Assembly (NCBI RefSeq): GCF_000234665.1
Contig: NC_018312.1
Span: 62,001-126,000 of the forward strand
Length of the DNA: 64,000 nt
Direction: 5' to 3'
From: Leishmania mexicana MHOM/GT/2001/U1103
Lineage: Eukaryota; Euglenozoa; Kinetoplastea; Trypanosomatida; Trypanosomatidae
Of this stretch, positions 54,217-64,000 are shown one piece after another. Made by a program: the position numbers and the translations under genes. The first letter of the stretch is position 1. Each line of letters begins with the position of its first letter. The notes below the pieces were generated by a model that did not search any database, was not told the origin of the DNA, and saw nothing but the letters and a program-made list of their open reading frames with translations.

Positions 54217-54761
54217 GCCTATCGCAGGGCCCCCATCCGCGTCGTGCGAAGCAGCGCTAGACACGCGCGTGTTACAGCAATGCGCCGACCCAGTCATCTC
54301 AGCACGGCCCCTGCCTCAAACGCTACCCACCCGCCCGTCCCCCCAGGTCGCCTCACAGCAGCTCCCACGACGCCGGGTCCCCACATGCTGCATCCCCCTC
54401 GGCGTGGCTCCGGTCCCCACACCAGCAGGCAGCGTGAGGGCCGGGTGGCATGCGTTCGCGTCACGCCGACGCTCGGCCCTTCACGGGTATGGTACAAGCG
54501 TGCTCACCGTCCCAGCTCGCTCCGACGCAGCACCACTCAGGGCCCGACCGCCGATATCAGCTGCTACGAATCGCTCTGGCCTCCCTCCGGCTTACGTGCG
54601 CTGACCATGTCACCACCACATGTGGTTCCGCATTGGCACGAAATAGGAGGGGAAGGGCTTCTGGGCTTCTCCCACACAGAGTGTGGGAGTGCTGGGCCCT
54701 GAGGATGCGACGCGCCGAGGAGTCCTCCCCCGTCCGCGGGGATGGCGAGGTACTCACACAA
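54217..54761 (+). repeat. SIDER-like dispersed element, copy 3
   Basis: It is essentially identical to copy 2 across the core. It diverges right after ACTCACACAA, where its own A-rich sequence (CGCCAAAGAAAAAAAG) replaces the tail shared by copies 1 and 2. It lies about 1.8 kb past the VPS4 stop and 0.7 kb upstream of the phosphofructokinase start, same orientation as the other two. Confidence 0.75.
54669..54689 (+). repeat. Hairpin in repeat copy 3
   Basis: The same perfect 9-bp inverted repeat with AGA loop as in copy 2. Confidence 0.75.
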
Positions 54762-56578
54762 CGCCAAAGAAAAAAAGAAGGCGTAAATGTATAGTGGCGA
54801 TCGCCGTTGTGCAACTTTCGTTTTCCTGCACCCAGTGTTGAGTCGACATCTCCGCAACACAAAGAGTGAGGGAGGGGACCGGGGGAAAGCTGAGAAAGGG
54901 AGAGAGGTGGCGGCAGGCAGGAGAGAGCATAACACCAACACGCACAAGAGCAATGAAAAAAACGAGAGAGGCACGGAGACCAACAGGCAGAAGAAGTGCG
55001 CTCACGCACAGACGGGCAGAGAGGGAGGTGCGAACAGAAGACGGCGACGACAGTAACACCGAAAATACACAAACAGGACGAAGCAGCAGCGAGCACATCA
55101 ACACAAAGGCGAATCCGTAAGAAACAACAACGCGAGCATACCAGAGAAGAAAGAAAAGGCGATGGCCTTAACGACACACAGACACATACATACAGTCTCT
55201 CAGATAATATACGCTACAGCATTCAGAGGCATCACAACACGATCGAGCAAAACCAGCTTGCCTCTTCCATCTCGCTTGCTCCTCTATCAGTAGAACCGCT
55301 TCACAGGTGCGAACGTAAATCCTTCGTTGCGCTCTTTTTATATGTGTGCGCGCGCCCTCTTTAGAGACTCTCTCCCTCCAGCGCGGTGCACAGGCACACA
55401 CACATAAAATCAAAAACGGGAGTGACTGCAGGTCCATGCACATTCACCCACCCATCCACACACCCACACACACAGGAGGAAAGAAACGGGAGAGGAAGAG
55501 CGAGCGCCAACCAAGCAGACGCTCAGTCAGAAATAACGCCAGTGATCCATGCACATACCATACACGACGGGCGCACACACGCGCAAATCTGTACATACCT
55601 ACACGCACCGGCGCATACGGTGTGCAAGAGCTCCGCGCCGAGTGCAGACCTCTTCTGGGGGGTTGCATCGCGTTTTTCTTCTGTCTCCTTGACTGTCCTA
55701 TCGGGAGACAAGAGAAGACGGTGCACGTCGCGAATCAGTGGCCGAGCGGACGGCCATCAGCAGCAGTGGAAAGCGAAGAGGGGAAAGAGAGACGCAGCGA
55801 AGGACGAGCATGACAATATCGAAAAGAACGGATAAGAACGGAGGAGGTCGACAGCGCGCCAGACATCGTTGAAGAAGTGGGGAAAAAAGAAGAAACCCCC
55901 CAGAAAAACGAAGTGCGCAAAGTCGCCATCGGCCAGTGAGCTCGCGAAGGTAAACTCACGAAACGCAACGCAACAAGGGGCAAGGAAATAATGGAGAGAG
56001 CCGGAAGCGACAGGGCGACGAAGGCAGGAAACAGCACAACCAAGAGCAGCACAAAGTCTCGACAAAGAGCAAGGAAACGGTATGGGGCAGCGCGTTTTCG
56101 GAGGTGGGGTACAAGGACGAAGGCCATACATGCGGTGCAACGGCATTGATGCCCGTTCATTCCACCTGGTTTGAGTGCCGCATACCTTTTTGTTTGTTGT
56201 TCGAAGTCATCCGTCAGGAGCCCCGCACCTCCTCTCCCTGTCGATCCTATGCCGCAGTGGAAAGGGAGGGGAGCGGAGTGAGTGGAGGGGGAGAAGACAC
56301 GGAGCGCGACGCGTGGCGAAGGGCGGCGGCACGACGAGGGCGGGCAAGCGAGGTAGTAGGACATCACCAGAGGACGACAGGAGAGGGGACCGTCAACACC
56401 CCATAGTCCTCCACTCCTCAGCCCACCACCTCTGGCCTCTCCCTTCTCCTTCTTGGGCTCTCCCTCATCCGTCTTCCTCCTCCTGCACACTTTCACTCCC
56501 CTGCTGTGCATCATGCCCCCCCTACACACACACGCAGACACACAGGAGAGCTCCATGGCCCCCTAACTCCGTTGCGGT

Positions 56579-57916
56579 TTAACCCTCCTGGCCAAAGTCC
56601 GCGGTGAACTTGATGTGCCGCTCAATATCCTCGTCATTCACGGAAGGTTTGCTGGTGCGCAGTGCCTTGATGAAGTCCTCCTTGGTCACTGGCATCGGCA
56701 TGAGCAGCTCCGGCTCCGTGATCTCCACAGCCGACATCGGGAACGCGTCCGGGTCACCAGGCGAGCACGGCACCAAGCGGTTGTTCACCATGCGTGTGGG
56801 GTCGTGCGGGTCAGGGCCGACAACGCGCTTGAAGTGTGTCGCCACCTGCAGCGTGCGGATGCACTCCATCAGAGCATTGCGCACAACGTTCTCGATATCG
56901 CTACCCGAGTACATCTCTGTTCGCCTCCCTAGCTCCAGCCAGTCCTCGTCGACGAGCGTGTTGGGGGTGTCGCCCAAGTGGATCTTGAACATCTGCACGC
57001 GTGCCGGGAACTCCGGAAGCGGTATGTAAATACGGCGCTCAAACCGACGCCGGATGGCGCTATCAAGCGACCATGGGATGTTGGTGGCAGCTAGTACGAG
57101 CACACCTTCGTCGTCGTAACCCACACCCTGCATCTGCACAAGAAACTCTGTCTTGACACGCCGCGAAGCGTCGTTCTCGCTGTCGGAGCGCGCGGAGACG
57201 AGAGAGTCGATCTCATCCACAAAGATGATGGACGGCTTCCCGTCTGTCTTGTACGCCTCGCGGGCCATCTCGAAGAGACTGCGCACGAGCTTCTCCGAGT
57301 CACCGAGCCAGCGGGAGAGCAGATCGGAGCTACTGACGCTAAGAAAGGTGCCGTCCGCCTCGGTGGCCACCGCCTTGGCAAGGTAGGACTTACCCGTGCC
57401 AGGGGGGCCGTAGAGCAGGATGCCGCGCCACGGCTTGCGCTTGCCAGTGAAGAGCTGCGGGAACTTCGTTGGCAAGATGACGGACTCCTTCAGGGCCTGC
57501 TTCGCCGCCTCGAGGCCCGCTATCTGGTCCCAGCGCACGTTGGGCTTCACCTTGACGATGGCGCTACCGAGGCTGCTCCGCATGCGCTGCTTGTCCTCGT
57601 CATCCTCCTTGGCTTTCTTGCTGGCAGACGCGGTCTTTTGCGCTGTGGCTCCGGAGCCGCCCTGGGCGGCGCCGTCTCCGTCCTTGGAACGGTCGAGGAA
57701 CTCCTTGATCTTCTCGGCGCGGGCAATGATGTCAGACACCTTGCTTCGCATGTACTCCCGCTTTGTGGGGTTCTTGTTCTCGTACTTGATGGCCGTCAGG
57801 AACACGTCGATCGTCTCCATGTACCACCGGTACGCCTGCTCGTATTCCTTGTTCTCATCCAGCGTTGCGGCCTTCTTGAAGAGCTCGACGGCCTTGGCCG
57901 TGAAGTCGACGGACAT
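56579..57916 (-). CDS. VPS4: VPS4, AAA ATPase of the ESCRT machinery
   Basis: The protein has 445 residues from the ATG at 57916, the usual VPS4 length. The N-terminal MIT domain (about 1-77, AVELFKKAATLDENKEYEQA) binds ESCRT-III tails. After a Lys/Ala/Glu linker the AAA domain has Walker A GPPGTGKS (170-177), pore loop SRWLGDSEKL (201-210), Walker B IIFVDEID (230-237, Glu235) and the arginine-finger region RRRFERR (289-295). The C-terminal part has the VPS4 beta domain and terminal helix (DFIKALRTSKPSVNDEDIERH). It disassembles ESCRT-III at endosomes for multivesicular-body sorting and related membrane scission. All catalytic residues are present. An in-frame upstream extension is open but Ser/Pro/His-rich and untranslated-looking. 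Confidence 0.95.
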   Translation of the reverse strand: MSVDFTAKAVELFKKAATLDENKEYEQAYRWYMETIDVFLTAIKYENKNPTKREYMRSKVSDIIARAEKIKEFLDRSKDGDGAAQGGSGATAQKTASASKKAKEDDEDKQRMRSSLGSAIVKVKPNVRWDQIAGLEAAKQALKESVILPTKFPQLFTGKRKPWRGILLYGPPGTGKSYLAKAVATEADGTFLSVSSSDLLSRWLGDSEKLVRSLFEMAREAYKTDGKPSIIFVDEIDSLVSARSDSENDASRRVKTEFLVQMQGVGYDDEGVLVLAATNIPWSLDSAIRRRFERRIYIPLPEFPARVQMFKIHLGDTPNTLVDEDWLELGRRTEMYSGSDIENVVRNALMECIRTLQVATHFKRVVGPDPHDPTRMVNNRLVPCSPGDPDAFPMSAVEITEPELLMPMPVTKEDFIKALRTSKPSVNDEDIERHIKFTADFGQEG

Positions 57917-58112
57917 GACGACGAGTGCGGAAAAGAAAGGGGTTGGTGGAGTGTATGAGTGAATGGTGAAGGAGGGGATGAAGGATGTGGGTGGAGGTCG
58001 GATGATGGGGAGGGTACGGCAACAAAGAGGAGAGAAGGAAGCAAAAAGAAAATTGAAAGAACGAGAAGCAGAGCAGAGGAGCAAAAGAAATTGCCTCTCC
58101 CTTCTCTTCTTG
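57917..58112 (-). promoter_or_regulatory. Candidate spliced-leader acceptor and AG-free pyrimidine leader of VPS4
   Basis: In the sense strand the first AG after a pyrimidine-rich, AG-free run of about 160 nt is in CTGCAAG (G at 58109), which predicts a 5' UTR of about 192 nt. A second pyrimidine-rich block with no AG at all runs from 58090 to the ATG; the next AG is in codon 8. Confidence 0.4.
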
Positions 58113-58144
58113 CAGCGTGAATTGCCCGCACGGTCCAATGCGTA

Positions 58145-58168
58145 TGTGTGTGTGTGTGTGTGTGTGTG
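58145..58168 (+). repeat. (TG)12 microsatellite
   Basis: Perfect dinucleotide repeat upstream of the predicted VPS4 acceptor; CA-rich in the sense strand. Confidence 0.85.
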
Positions 58169-59806
58169 GTTGTATGAGGAGATATCGAAGGGGATGTAAC
58201 GGTCGGAGAAACACATGTAGATTGGGAGGGAGAGAGCAGGGTGGGGGACCGATGAAGAAAGGAAGGGAAGGCATGTGTTGGCGCTAGATATCGAGTGGGA
58301 GGCAGTCTCGTAGAGAGAAAAGAGGCCCTTCTCCATTCTCTCGACCCCACTTCCCCACACCTCGCCAGTTCCCTGCAATACCGCAAAAGGTAGAGTAAGG
58401 AGGCCAACTTCACCAAGTCGGGAGGAATGGGAGGCGGCCTGAAAGGAGCTGTGGCGTGCCACAGCTGAACATCTATCCACTAAAAAGCGTGATGATGGTC
58501 TCCGCACTCCCCTAAATAAAGGAGTTGACAGTCCACAGTTCGCGAATCAGCCGGGTTCCGCTGGGGAGAGAGGGGGGAGGAATAAGCCTCCTGCATCCGG
58601 TGACGCATGAAGGTACTCCGTTCGTCTGCGTGATTCTTTTCCATGGACGCTGTTGGGCACACATGCGTCCCTTTTATTTCTCCACTATGCCTTCTGGGAG
58701 CGGCATGCCGCCAGACTCGCATTGACGCTAAAGACGACGACGACAGTTTTGCACAGATGTGGACAGGGGAGAGAAAAACACGCAGAAGCGACAACAAGAG
58801 TCGGGCGGAAAACAACGAAAGAAGCGCAAGCGGAAAAAGAATAGCGCAGGCGGAACGGTAATGGGGCGCATCTAAAAGGGTTAGGGAGGCGACGAGAATG
58901 GGGACGTATGTAACACCAAGATGGAGAGGCGGTGGTGGTGGTGGGGAGGGGAGGGGGGGGGATGGGTGCAGCTTCTCCACAAACATGAGTGATGACTCCG
59001 GGGCGAGCGGGCAAGAGAAGGGAGAACTCGCAGACCCGAAGACATAGAAGCAAACAACGACAAGGCAGCGGGTGGGCAAGGACAGCTGTAGACGTGCGTA
59101 TACCTTTGTTTGTATCTACGTGTAGCGGGGGGAAGGCGTATATAGCAAAAAGAGTGCACAGATGTGGGGTCAAGGGGGATGGGCATGCATGCCTCAGAGG
59201 AGGCAGGGAAAGCGTCCATCACACGCCGAGCTTGTCTACTTCTCGTTTCTACGGGGGACGGGAGAAAAGAAACAAGGGAAGAAGAGCAGCAACAGCAGCG
59301 GACTGGTACACACAGGGAGGCCCAATCACACAAAAGGAAGCACGAACGAAAGGGGGGGGAACAAAAAAAAAGAAAACCCCACCACTTCCATGCTGCAGTA
59401 CTGTAAGTGAGTATGTCATAGCAACGGCGGCCGTGTGATGAGCACACAACGAAATAGGCGTCTGTCAAGACAACGACCACAACAATGTTTCCTCTGTCAC
59501 CGAAACAACGGCTGAAAACACAGAGAAGAAACGAAAAAGATCGGGTGAGAAACCACACCAAAAAGCACAACGCAAGGTGGGGAGGGTGTGAGAGGAAGCG
59601 AAGCTGCCATCCGGGATGTGTGTAGGTCCACGTCTCTTCAGTCCCCATCATCAGTGCACCTCTCAACTCCGCTGCCCCTCACGCACACGCCATCAAGAAA
59701 AACGAAAAGCACATACATGAACATCGAGTCCGCACAAATGAAGGCATCTTCGTTCATTTTCAGCTTCCCACATTCTTCAGTGTTGTCTTCGTCACCTTTG
59801 CAGTCA

Positions 59807-61153
59807 CTACTCCTTACCCTCCATGAGACGCTGTTCCATGATCTTCTGCAGGCGGTAGATAACCGCCCCCGACGTGGGGCGTGCGGCGGGCTGGTGAACA
59901 AGCATCGCCACAACTAAGCGGATAAACTCCTCCGAGTACGTGTACCGCTGCACACGCTTGATTTCGCGCTGAATAGCGCGCTTCAGTGCCGATGGAGACC
60001 ACTTAGAGGCAGAGATGACCAGCATCTCTCCGGAGTCTGTACGCACGCATGGAAAGTCTGGCAGAGTGGCAAGCACAAACATCACCACACCAAGACTAAA
60101 CACGTCCGCTTTCGTATCGCCGTGGCTCTTCTCCAGCTCCGGGGCGCGGTACTCATACGTTGGCGACAGCTCGCGCCGCTTGATGACGCTCACTGTTACG
60201 TCTACTGTTCGACAGAGATCCAGATCCATCAGCAGCACCTGCTCCTCGTGGTTCAGCAGCAGGATGTTCTCGGGCTTGATGTCGCGATGAACCAGCGGCG
60301 GTTCTTGTCGATGCAGGTAGTTGAGGGCGCCGGCAATCTGCAGAACGATGGAACACAACTTTACCTCTGTCACCGGTTTGCGCTGTCTTTCAATGAACTT
60401 TTTCAAGTCGCCTTCGCTGTAGAAAGGCATGACTACGCAGATGCGTAGCGGGTCCTTCTGGACCGACACGTCAAGGTAGCGAATGAGATGGGGGTGGCTT
60501 AGCTGGCGCATGCGTTCGACTTGCCGTGCCTGTGCCTCGAAGGCGGTGACATCTGTATCGTTAAACACCATCTCCTTCACTACAACCACCTCGTTCTCCT
60601 CCGTGTAGCACTTGTACACGATGCCCTGCGCGCCCTCGCCGAGCTTCTCTCGCCCAAACAGCTTTCGGTATTTGGTGCTCTTTGTCGCCGCCACCGCCGC
60701 GGCCGCCGCGCGCGCTTGCGGCGGCGGCGGCGCCACCGTTGGTGGCGCATTTGACACGAGTGGTATCGGGAGCTGGCGCAGCATGGCGTCATCCACCTCG
60801 TGGCGGATCACCAGATTACGCGGCGCCTGTGACATTGGGCACTCGCAGCACAGACTACATTTCAACTGCCCACACTCAAAGCTACTACCGCTCGCTACGC
60901 AAGTGAAGCAGATGGGGGCGGCGCACATGTCGCAGAAGAATTCAATGTCTACGTACGAAATGTGCCGGGAACACCGCCCGCAGGCGAAGCCGTAGTCGGG
61001 TGGCGTGCACCGCACGCAGAGGCCTACGCTCTTGCGGTTCGGGTAGCATGCTCGAGTACACTTCGCACAGACGGCAGCGCGGCAGCAGACGCAGAAGTTC
61101 AGATCATCCTCCGGTGTCTCAACCTGACACAGGGAACACTGATACCTCGACAT
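59807..61153 (-). CDS. Protein kinase with N-terminal double zinc-finger (FYVE-like) region
   Basis: The protein has 448 residues from the ATG at 61153 (MSRYQCSLCQVETPEDD). Residues 6-106 hold about twenty cysteines in CxxC pairs, e.g. CSLC, CVCC, CAKC, CVRC, CGRC, CDMC, CFTC and CSLC, enough for a FYVE/B-box-like cross-brace module or two. After a Pro/Ala linker the kinase domain (about 165-440) has LGEGAQGIV (172-180), Lys193, HRDIKPENILL (289-299) and RAPEL. The DFG motif is replaced by Asp-Leu-Asp (310-312), keeping the metal-binding Asp. It resembles NEK/ULK-type kinases. A zinc-finger-kinase fusion of this type suggests recruitment to membranes or ubiquitin, but no partner can be read from the sequence. 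Confidence 0.85.
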   Translation of the reverse strand: MSRYQCSLCQVETPEDDLNFCVCCRAAVCAKCTRACYPNRKSVGLCVRCTPPDYGFACGRCSRHISYVDIEFFCDMCAAPICFTCVASGSSFECGQLKCSLCCECPMSQAPRNLVIRHEVDDAMLRQLPIPLVSNAPPTVAPPPPQARAAAAAVAATKSTKYRKLFGREKLGEGAQGIVYKCYTEENEVVVVKEMVFNDTDVTAFEAQARQVERMRQLSHPHLIRYLDVSVQKDPLRICVVMPFYSEGDLKKFIERQRKPVTEVKLCSIVLQIAGALNYLHRQEPPLVHRDIKPENILLLNHEEQVLLMDLDLCRTVDVTVSVIKRRELSPTYEYRAPELEKSHGDTKADVFSLGVVMFVLATLPDFPCVRTDSGEMLVISASKWSPSALKRAIQREIKRVQRYTYSEEFIRLVVAMLVHQPAARPTSGAVIYRLQKIMEQRLMEGKE

Positions 61154-62866
61154 CGTCGATCGCACCACTCAACGGCAACTGAAAGGCTTGCCTTCGTTTA
61201 GTGCCAGTATGCAACCTTGTGTGCTCGCAGCTCAGGCAAGACACTGTTTTATCTCGCAGACTTGATGCGCCAGTCCGCACAGAACTCGAAATATGGACGG
61301 ATTGGAGAAGAGAAGCAGCAAGAGACCAAACGTAGATCAACCAACCGCCCCTGTGCGCGCGCTGGTGTATCTATGTGTGTGTTTGTATGCAGTTAAAACG
61401 GAATAGTACGTGTTAGGCGTGTGTGCGCAGATGTACACTAGCCTGGATGCGAGGTCTGCGCCCGCTCTCACACACACACGTGTTTCCGAGGCCACAGGTA
61501 CATGCACCAAGGCAAGCTGCGCGCACGCTATTCGACGTCGACGGGGAGGGGAAAAGGCACGGCTGCACACTGCGGCAAACGGGAAGGGAAAAGAAAACTA
61601 GGAAACCCGAAATCACCGCGCCCGTGAGCATCCTCTGTGTATGAATGACACCCACATATATATGTATATGGATACGCAAGGGGGAGAGGGCGTAGCGCCG
61701 AGGGGAACACGCGTTGAACAAACGTTGGCGCGCAGTAATACGAGGTGAGGGGAAATGCAAGCGTGTCTTGCCACGAAGCAGCAATGCGTTCGCTTAGCCT
61801 GCCCGAGGGAGGGGGAGGCGGCGGCGGCGCCATGGGCTTTGTACTGAGCACACGCAGCGGAGGGCGAGCAGTGCGTACACGAGATCCATGCAAAAGCCTC
61901 ATGAGCTTCGAGATCGTGGTTAGAGGTGCGGGCACGTCTGTTAGAGCTGCCCCCTGCACCGCATTTCTGTACGAAGGGGTTTGTTTGTTCTTCGACAGTG
62001 AATCGGACGCAATGCGCTGAGCTCTCTGAGAAAAGGTGGAAGAGTGCAGTGGGTACTGAGTAGAGAGCACAGCGAAAGAAAGTGCCATGCACAGCGGGTA
62101 CAGAGGGAGGGCGCGATGGGCAGACAAAAGGCTCCCATCCGCACTCTTGAAAAGCAAGCCAGCAACCACTACAAAGGACACCGCAGCACGCACCCGTACA
62201 TACAAACCGCACATACTCTAGAAGAAACAAGACGGAACTAAATGGGGAATTGCCACTCATTGTACAAAGGGGAGGGGAGGGAAAACACAGACACACGCAC
62301 ACACGTACATATACATGGGGAAGGGGGAGGGGGAGGGGGAGGGGCAAAAAGAAAACGATAGCACACCAGACCAATGGAATCGCCACCCCAAGACAAGAGG
62401 AAGACTCACCGCTCTCCTTCTCTGAAGTTGACTCTGCAGACGCGGCAAGCGACGTGATGTCATCACGAGCTCCATCACGTTCGCACCCTCCCCTAAACCC
62501 GAAGCCCCGATACTCGTCGACAGGGAGGAGGAGGGGGCGGCAAGGCAGCGCACGAAAAGAACACACAGATGCACCACACACACACACGTACATACACATA
62601 CACACGAAGAGGGTCGAAGGGGGTCCGCGTCCTTCGACGAAGGGACGGGAGAGGGGGAAGGAGGAGGCACACTTGCGCAAGATGCAGAAAGAAAGACAGG
62701 GAGAGCGCCAGAGAAGGCAGGGAGGTGTTCAACACTGAAGTGATGACAAGCCCCTCGCAGGCAGCGTCGGATAGGTGCTTGGAACAAGATCCTTGCATTG
62801 GGCACCGTCGATACCGATCATCGGCGTCTCCCCAACTACTACACTTCTAGATCCGGTGGTTGACGG
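61154..62866. other. Spacer (1.7 kb)
   Basis: It lies between the zinc-finger kinase and the FxPxI protein genes. CA/GT patches, a TATATATGTATATGG stretch near 61656 and a GGGGGA repeat at 62323-62344. Minus-strand frames of up to 355 codons (61613-62680) translate microsatellites with Cys/Val/Phe-rich runs and are rejected as genes. Confidence 0.5.
62323..62344 (+). repeat. (GGGGGA)n tract
   Basis: Four G runs separated by single A; possible G-quadruplex on the plus strand. Confidence 0.7.
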
Positions 62867-64000
62867 CTACACATCTTCCAGCGTGGCCTGGGTTTGCGAT
62901 AAGCGGCGGTCGAGATTCGTCGACGCGGTCGCCGTACCCCTCACCGCAATGGACGACTCTGACGACCATGAAGATCTGTCCTTACTTATGTCGTTCGTCG
63001 TCACATGTTCGGTGCCGTAGTCGCCTCGGAACTGTTCACGCGCGCGGAACGGGGAATGGTTCTCACGCCTCGGCGAGCGGCTGTTGCGGTAAAGCCGGTC
63101 GCCAAACGGCTCCTTTGGTAACATCGCCGACTGGCGGCGTGCCCTTTCAGTGATTTGGGGCTTGAAAGACGGCCCGAGCACGGCAGAGCGGGAGGGAGAC
63201 TTAGTGGGACTGGAGCTGGGGGACCGGCGCGCGCGGTAGAGGCGATCGAACACCGACCTGCGCGGTGGTGTTGCTTCGTCGCCCTCAGAGCGGCGGCGCG
63301 TGTACAGCTCACACGCCAACTTTGAAATCTCCGGCTTGTGCGGGTAGGTGTCACCCGGCGCTGGCGGCGAGGGGCTGCGGGGAATGTATAGGCGCGTGAA
63401 GACATCGAGTTTCGGCTTTACCGAGTTCTTCGCGTACTGGGAGATGACGGGCTTGAACGGCGGTGGCGCGGGCTGCTGCGGTGCGCGGCGCGACTGCAAC
63501 AGGCGGGGGGAGACGCGGCGAATCTGGTAGCGACCCGGGGAGGGCTCTGAGAAGACGGACGCAGAGGAATGCCCGGGAAACCCGTGAGACTCGCTGAAGG
63601 GTGAGTGGCTGCGGTCTGTCGTCACCGCCGGTGACGCGTCGAGGCAGTTGTTGTACGGGTTGTGTATTTGAGGTCGGAAAGTAAGCTCGCGCCACTCCCT
63701 CGCCGCCTCCTCAGCGTCGCGCCTTTCCCGCGCGCGCAGGTCGAGCAAAACGCGCCGTCGATAAGCTGGCATGGACAGGGGGAGCTCCTCTTCCTGCAGG
63801 AGTATGCTAGTGGGCTTGTGGCTGCGCTTGGAGGCGGAGGAGACAACATGGGCACTGTGCACGAGAGACCGCGCGGAGGACGCTTGCACGGATCGTCGCC
63901 GCGGGGCACCTGAGGCAACCGGTTCCTGCGCCAAACCAATGCTTGATCCCGTGCGCGATGCGGCGCGGCTGTTCGAAGCGCTATAGCTGCTTGAGTACCC
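62867..64000 (-). CDS. FxPxI...RLY repeat protein, 5' end outside window
   Basis: The frame is open from the right edge to the TAG at 62867 and gives 377 residues with no start in view, so the N-terminus is missing. The product is Arg/Ser/Pro-rich and basic. Its recurring element is a hydrophobic-x-Pro-x-Ile motif followed 15-30 residues later by (D)RLY: FRPQIHNPY, FKPVISQYAK...FTRLYIPRSPSP, HKPEISKLA...FDRLYRARRSPS and FKPQITERARR...GDRLYRNSRSP. Such repeats recur in trypanosomatid cytoskeletal proteins, so a microtubule or flagellar association is plausible but inferred. No domain of known function is seen. Confidence 0.75.
   Translation of the reverse strand, partial: GYSSSYSASNSRAASRTGSSIGLAQEPVASGAPRRRSVQASSARSLVHSAHVVSSASKRSHKPTSILLQEEELPLSMPAYRRRVLLDLRARERRDAEEAAREWRELTFRPQIHNPYNNCLDASPAVTTDRSHSPFSESHGFPGHSSASVFSEPSPGRYQIRRVSPRLLQSRRAPQQPAPPPFKPVISQYAKNSVKPKLDVFTRLYIPRSPSPPAPGDTYPHKPEISKLACELYTRRRSEGDEATPPRRSVFDRLYRARRSPSSSPTKSPSRSAVLGPSFKPQITERARRQSAMLPKEPFGDRLYRNSRSPRRENHSPFRAREQFRGDYGTEHVTTNDISKDRSSWSSESSIAVRGTATASTNLDRRLSQTQATLEDV

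Larger units (their letters stand above)
53493..56578. other. Long spacer (3.1 kb) containing repeat copy 3
   Basis: It lies between phosphofructokinase and VPS4. Repeat copy 3 sits at 54217-54761; the rest is purine-rich with CA repeats (55180-55480). A minus-strand frame at 55735-56556 is Ser/Leu/Pro-rich without motifs and is probably VPS4 3' UTR. Confidence 0.55.
57917..59806. other. Spacer (1.9 kb)
   Basis: It holds the VPS4 leader and the 3' UTR of the zinc-finger kinase, with a TG microsatellite at 58145-58168 and G-rich DNA near 58925-58970. A minus-strand frame at 58881-59666 is Ser/Cys/Pro-rich and not protein-like. No gene is seen. Confidence 0.55.

Noticed and set aside
55735..56556. 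273-codon minus-strand frame downstream of VPS4
   Set aside because: Ser/Leu/Pro/Arg-rich translation of pyrimidine-rich UTR, with no motif and no suitable start context.
61613..62680. 355-codon minus-strand frame
   Set aside because: The product is made of Cys/Val/Phe/Pro runs from GT and GGGGGA repeats; no plausible fold or codon bias.

Overview
The window reads as nuclear DNA of a trypanosomatid, most likely Leishmania, probably the chromosome-29-type neighbourhood that carries glycosomal phosphofructokinase and VPS4 (that placement is from memory, not a search). The reasons are: every credible gene lies on the minus strand in one head-to-tail array, as expected for a polycistronic unit; coding DNA is GC-rich with GC-rich third positions; the spacers are long, strongly purine-rich on the plus strand (pyrimidine-rich in the sense strand, as trans-splicing needs) and full of CA/GT and GA microsatellites; only one gene needs an intron; and a SIDER-like element of about 0.55-0.6 kb recurs in three spacers.

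Transcription runs from right to left. From the right edge the genes are: an FxPxI...RLY repeat protein (5' end outside the window); a zinc-finger protein kinase; VPS4; phosphofructokinase; a PIAS/SIZ-type SUMO ligase; a 67-residue small protein; an NSUN2-like RNA m5C methyltransferase; the Paf1-complex subunit CTR9; a CFAP96-like ciliary protein; a NEK kinase; an FG-nucleoporin; a doublecortin-domain protein; poly(A) polymerase with a cis-spliced intron; a 720-residue coiled-coil protein; a 122-residue membrane protein; a large membrane-anchored SAM-domain protein; an armadillo-repeat protein (RSP14-like); and condensin subunit CAP-G (3' end outside the window).

The genes do not form a pathway. 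Several belong to the flagellum or cytoskeleton (RSP14-like, doublecortin, NEK, CFAP96, perhaps the FxPxI protein) and several to the nucleus or RNA metabolism (CAP-G, PAP, Nup, CTR9, NSUN, SIZ). Regulation is presumably post-transcriptional.

The main points for follow-up are: the two-exon PAP gene, whose intron cuts directly after the catalytic DID triad; three near-identical direct repeats 19 and 30 kb apart, with a conserved hairpin; about ten copies of an unrecognised three-helix repeat in the SAM protein; an NSUN enzyme with a changed motif IV and a kinase with DLD in place of DFG; a degenerate PSMD5-like reading frame near 35.3-35.6 kb; and an unusual AG-free pyrimidine leader on VPS4.
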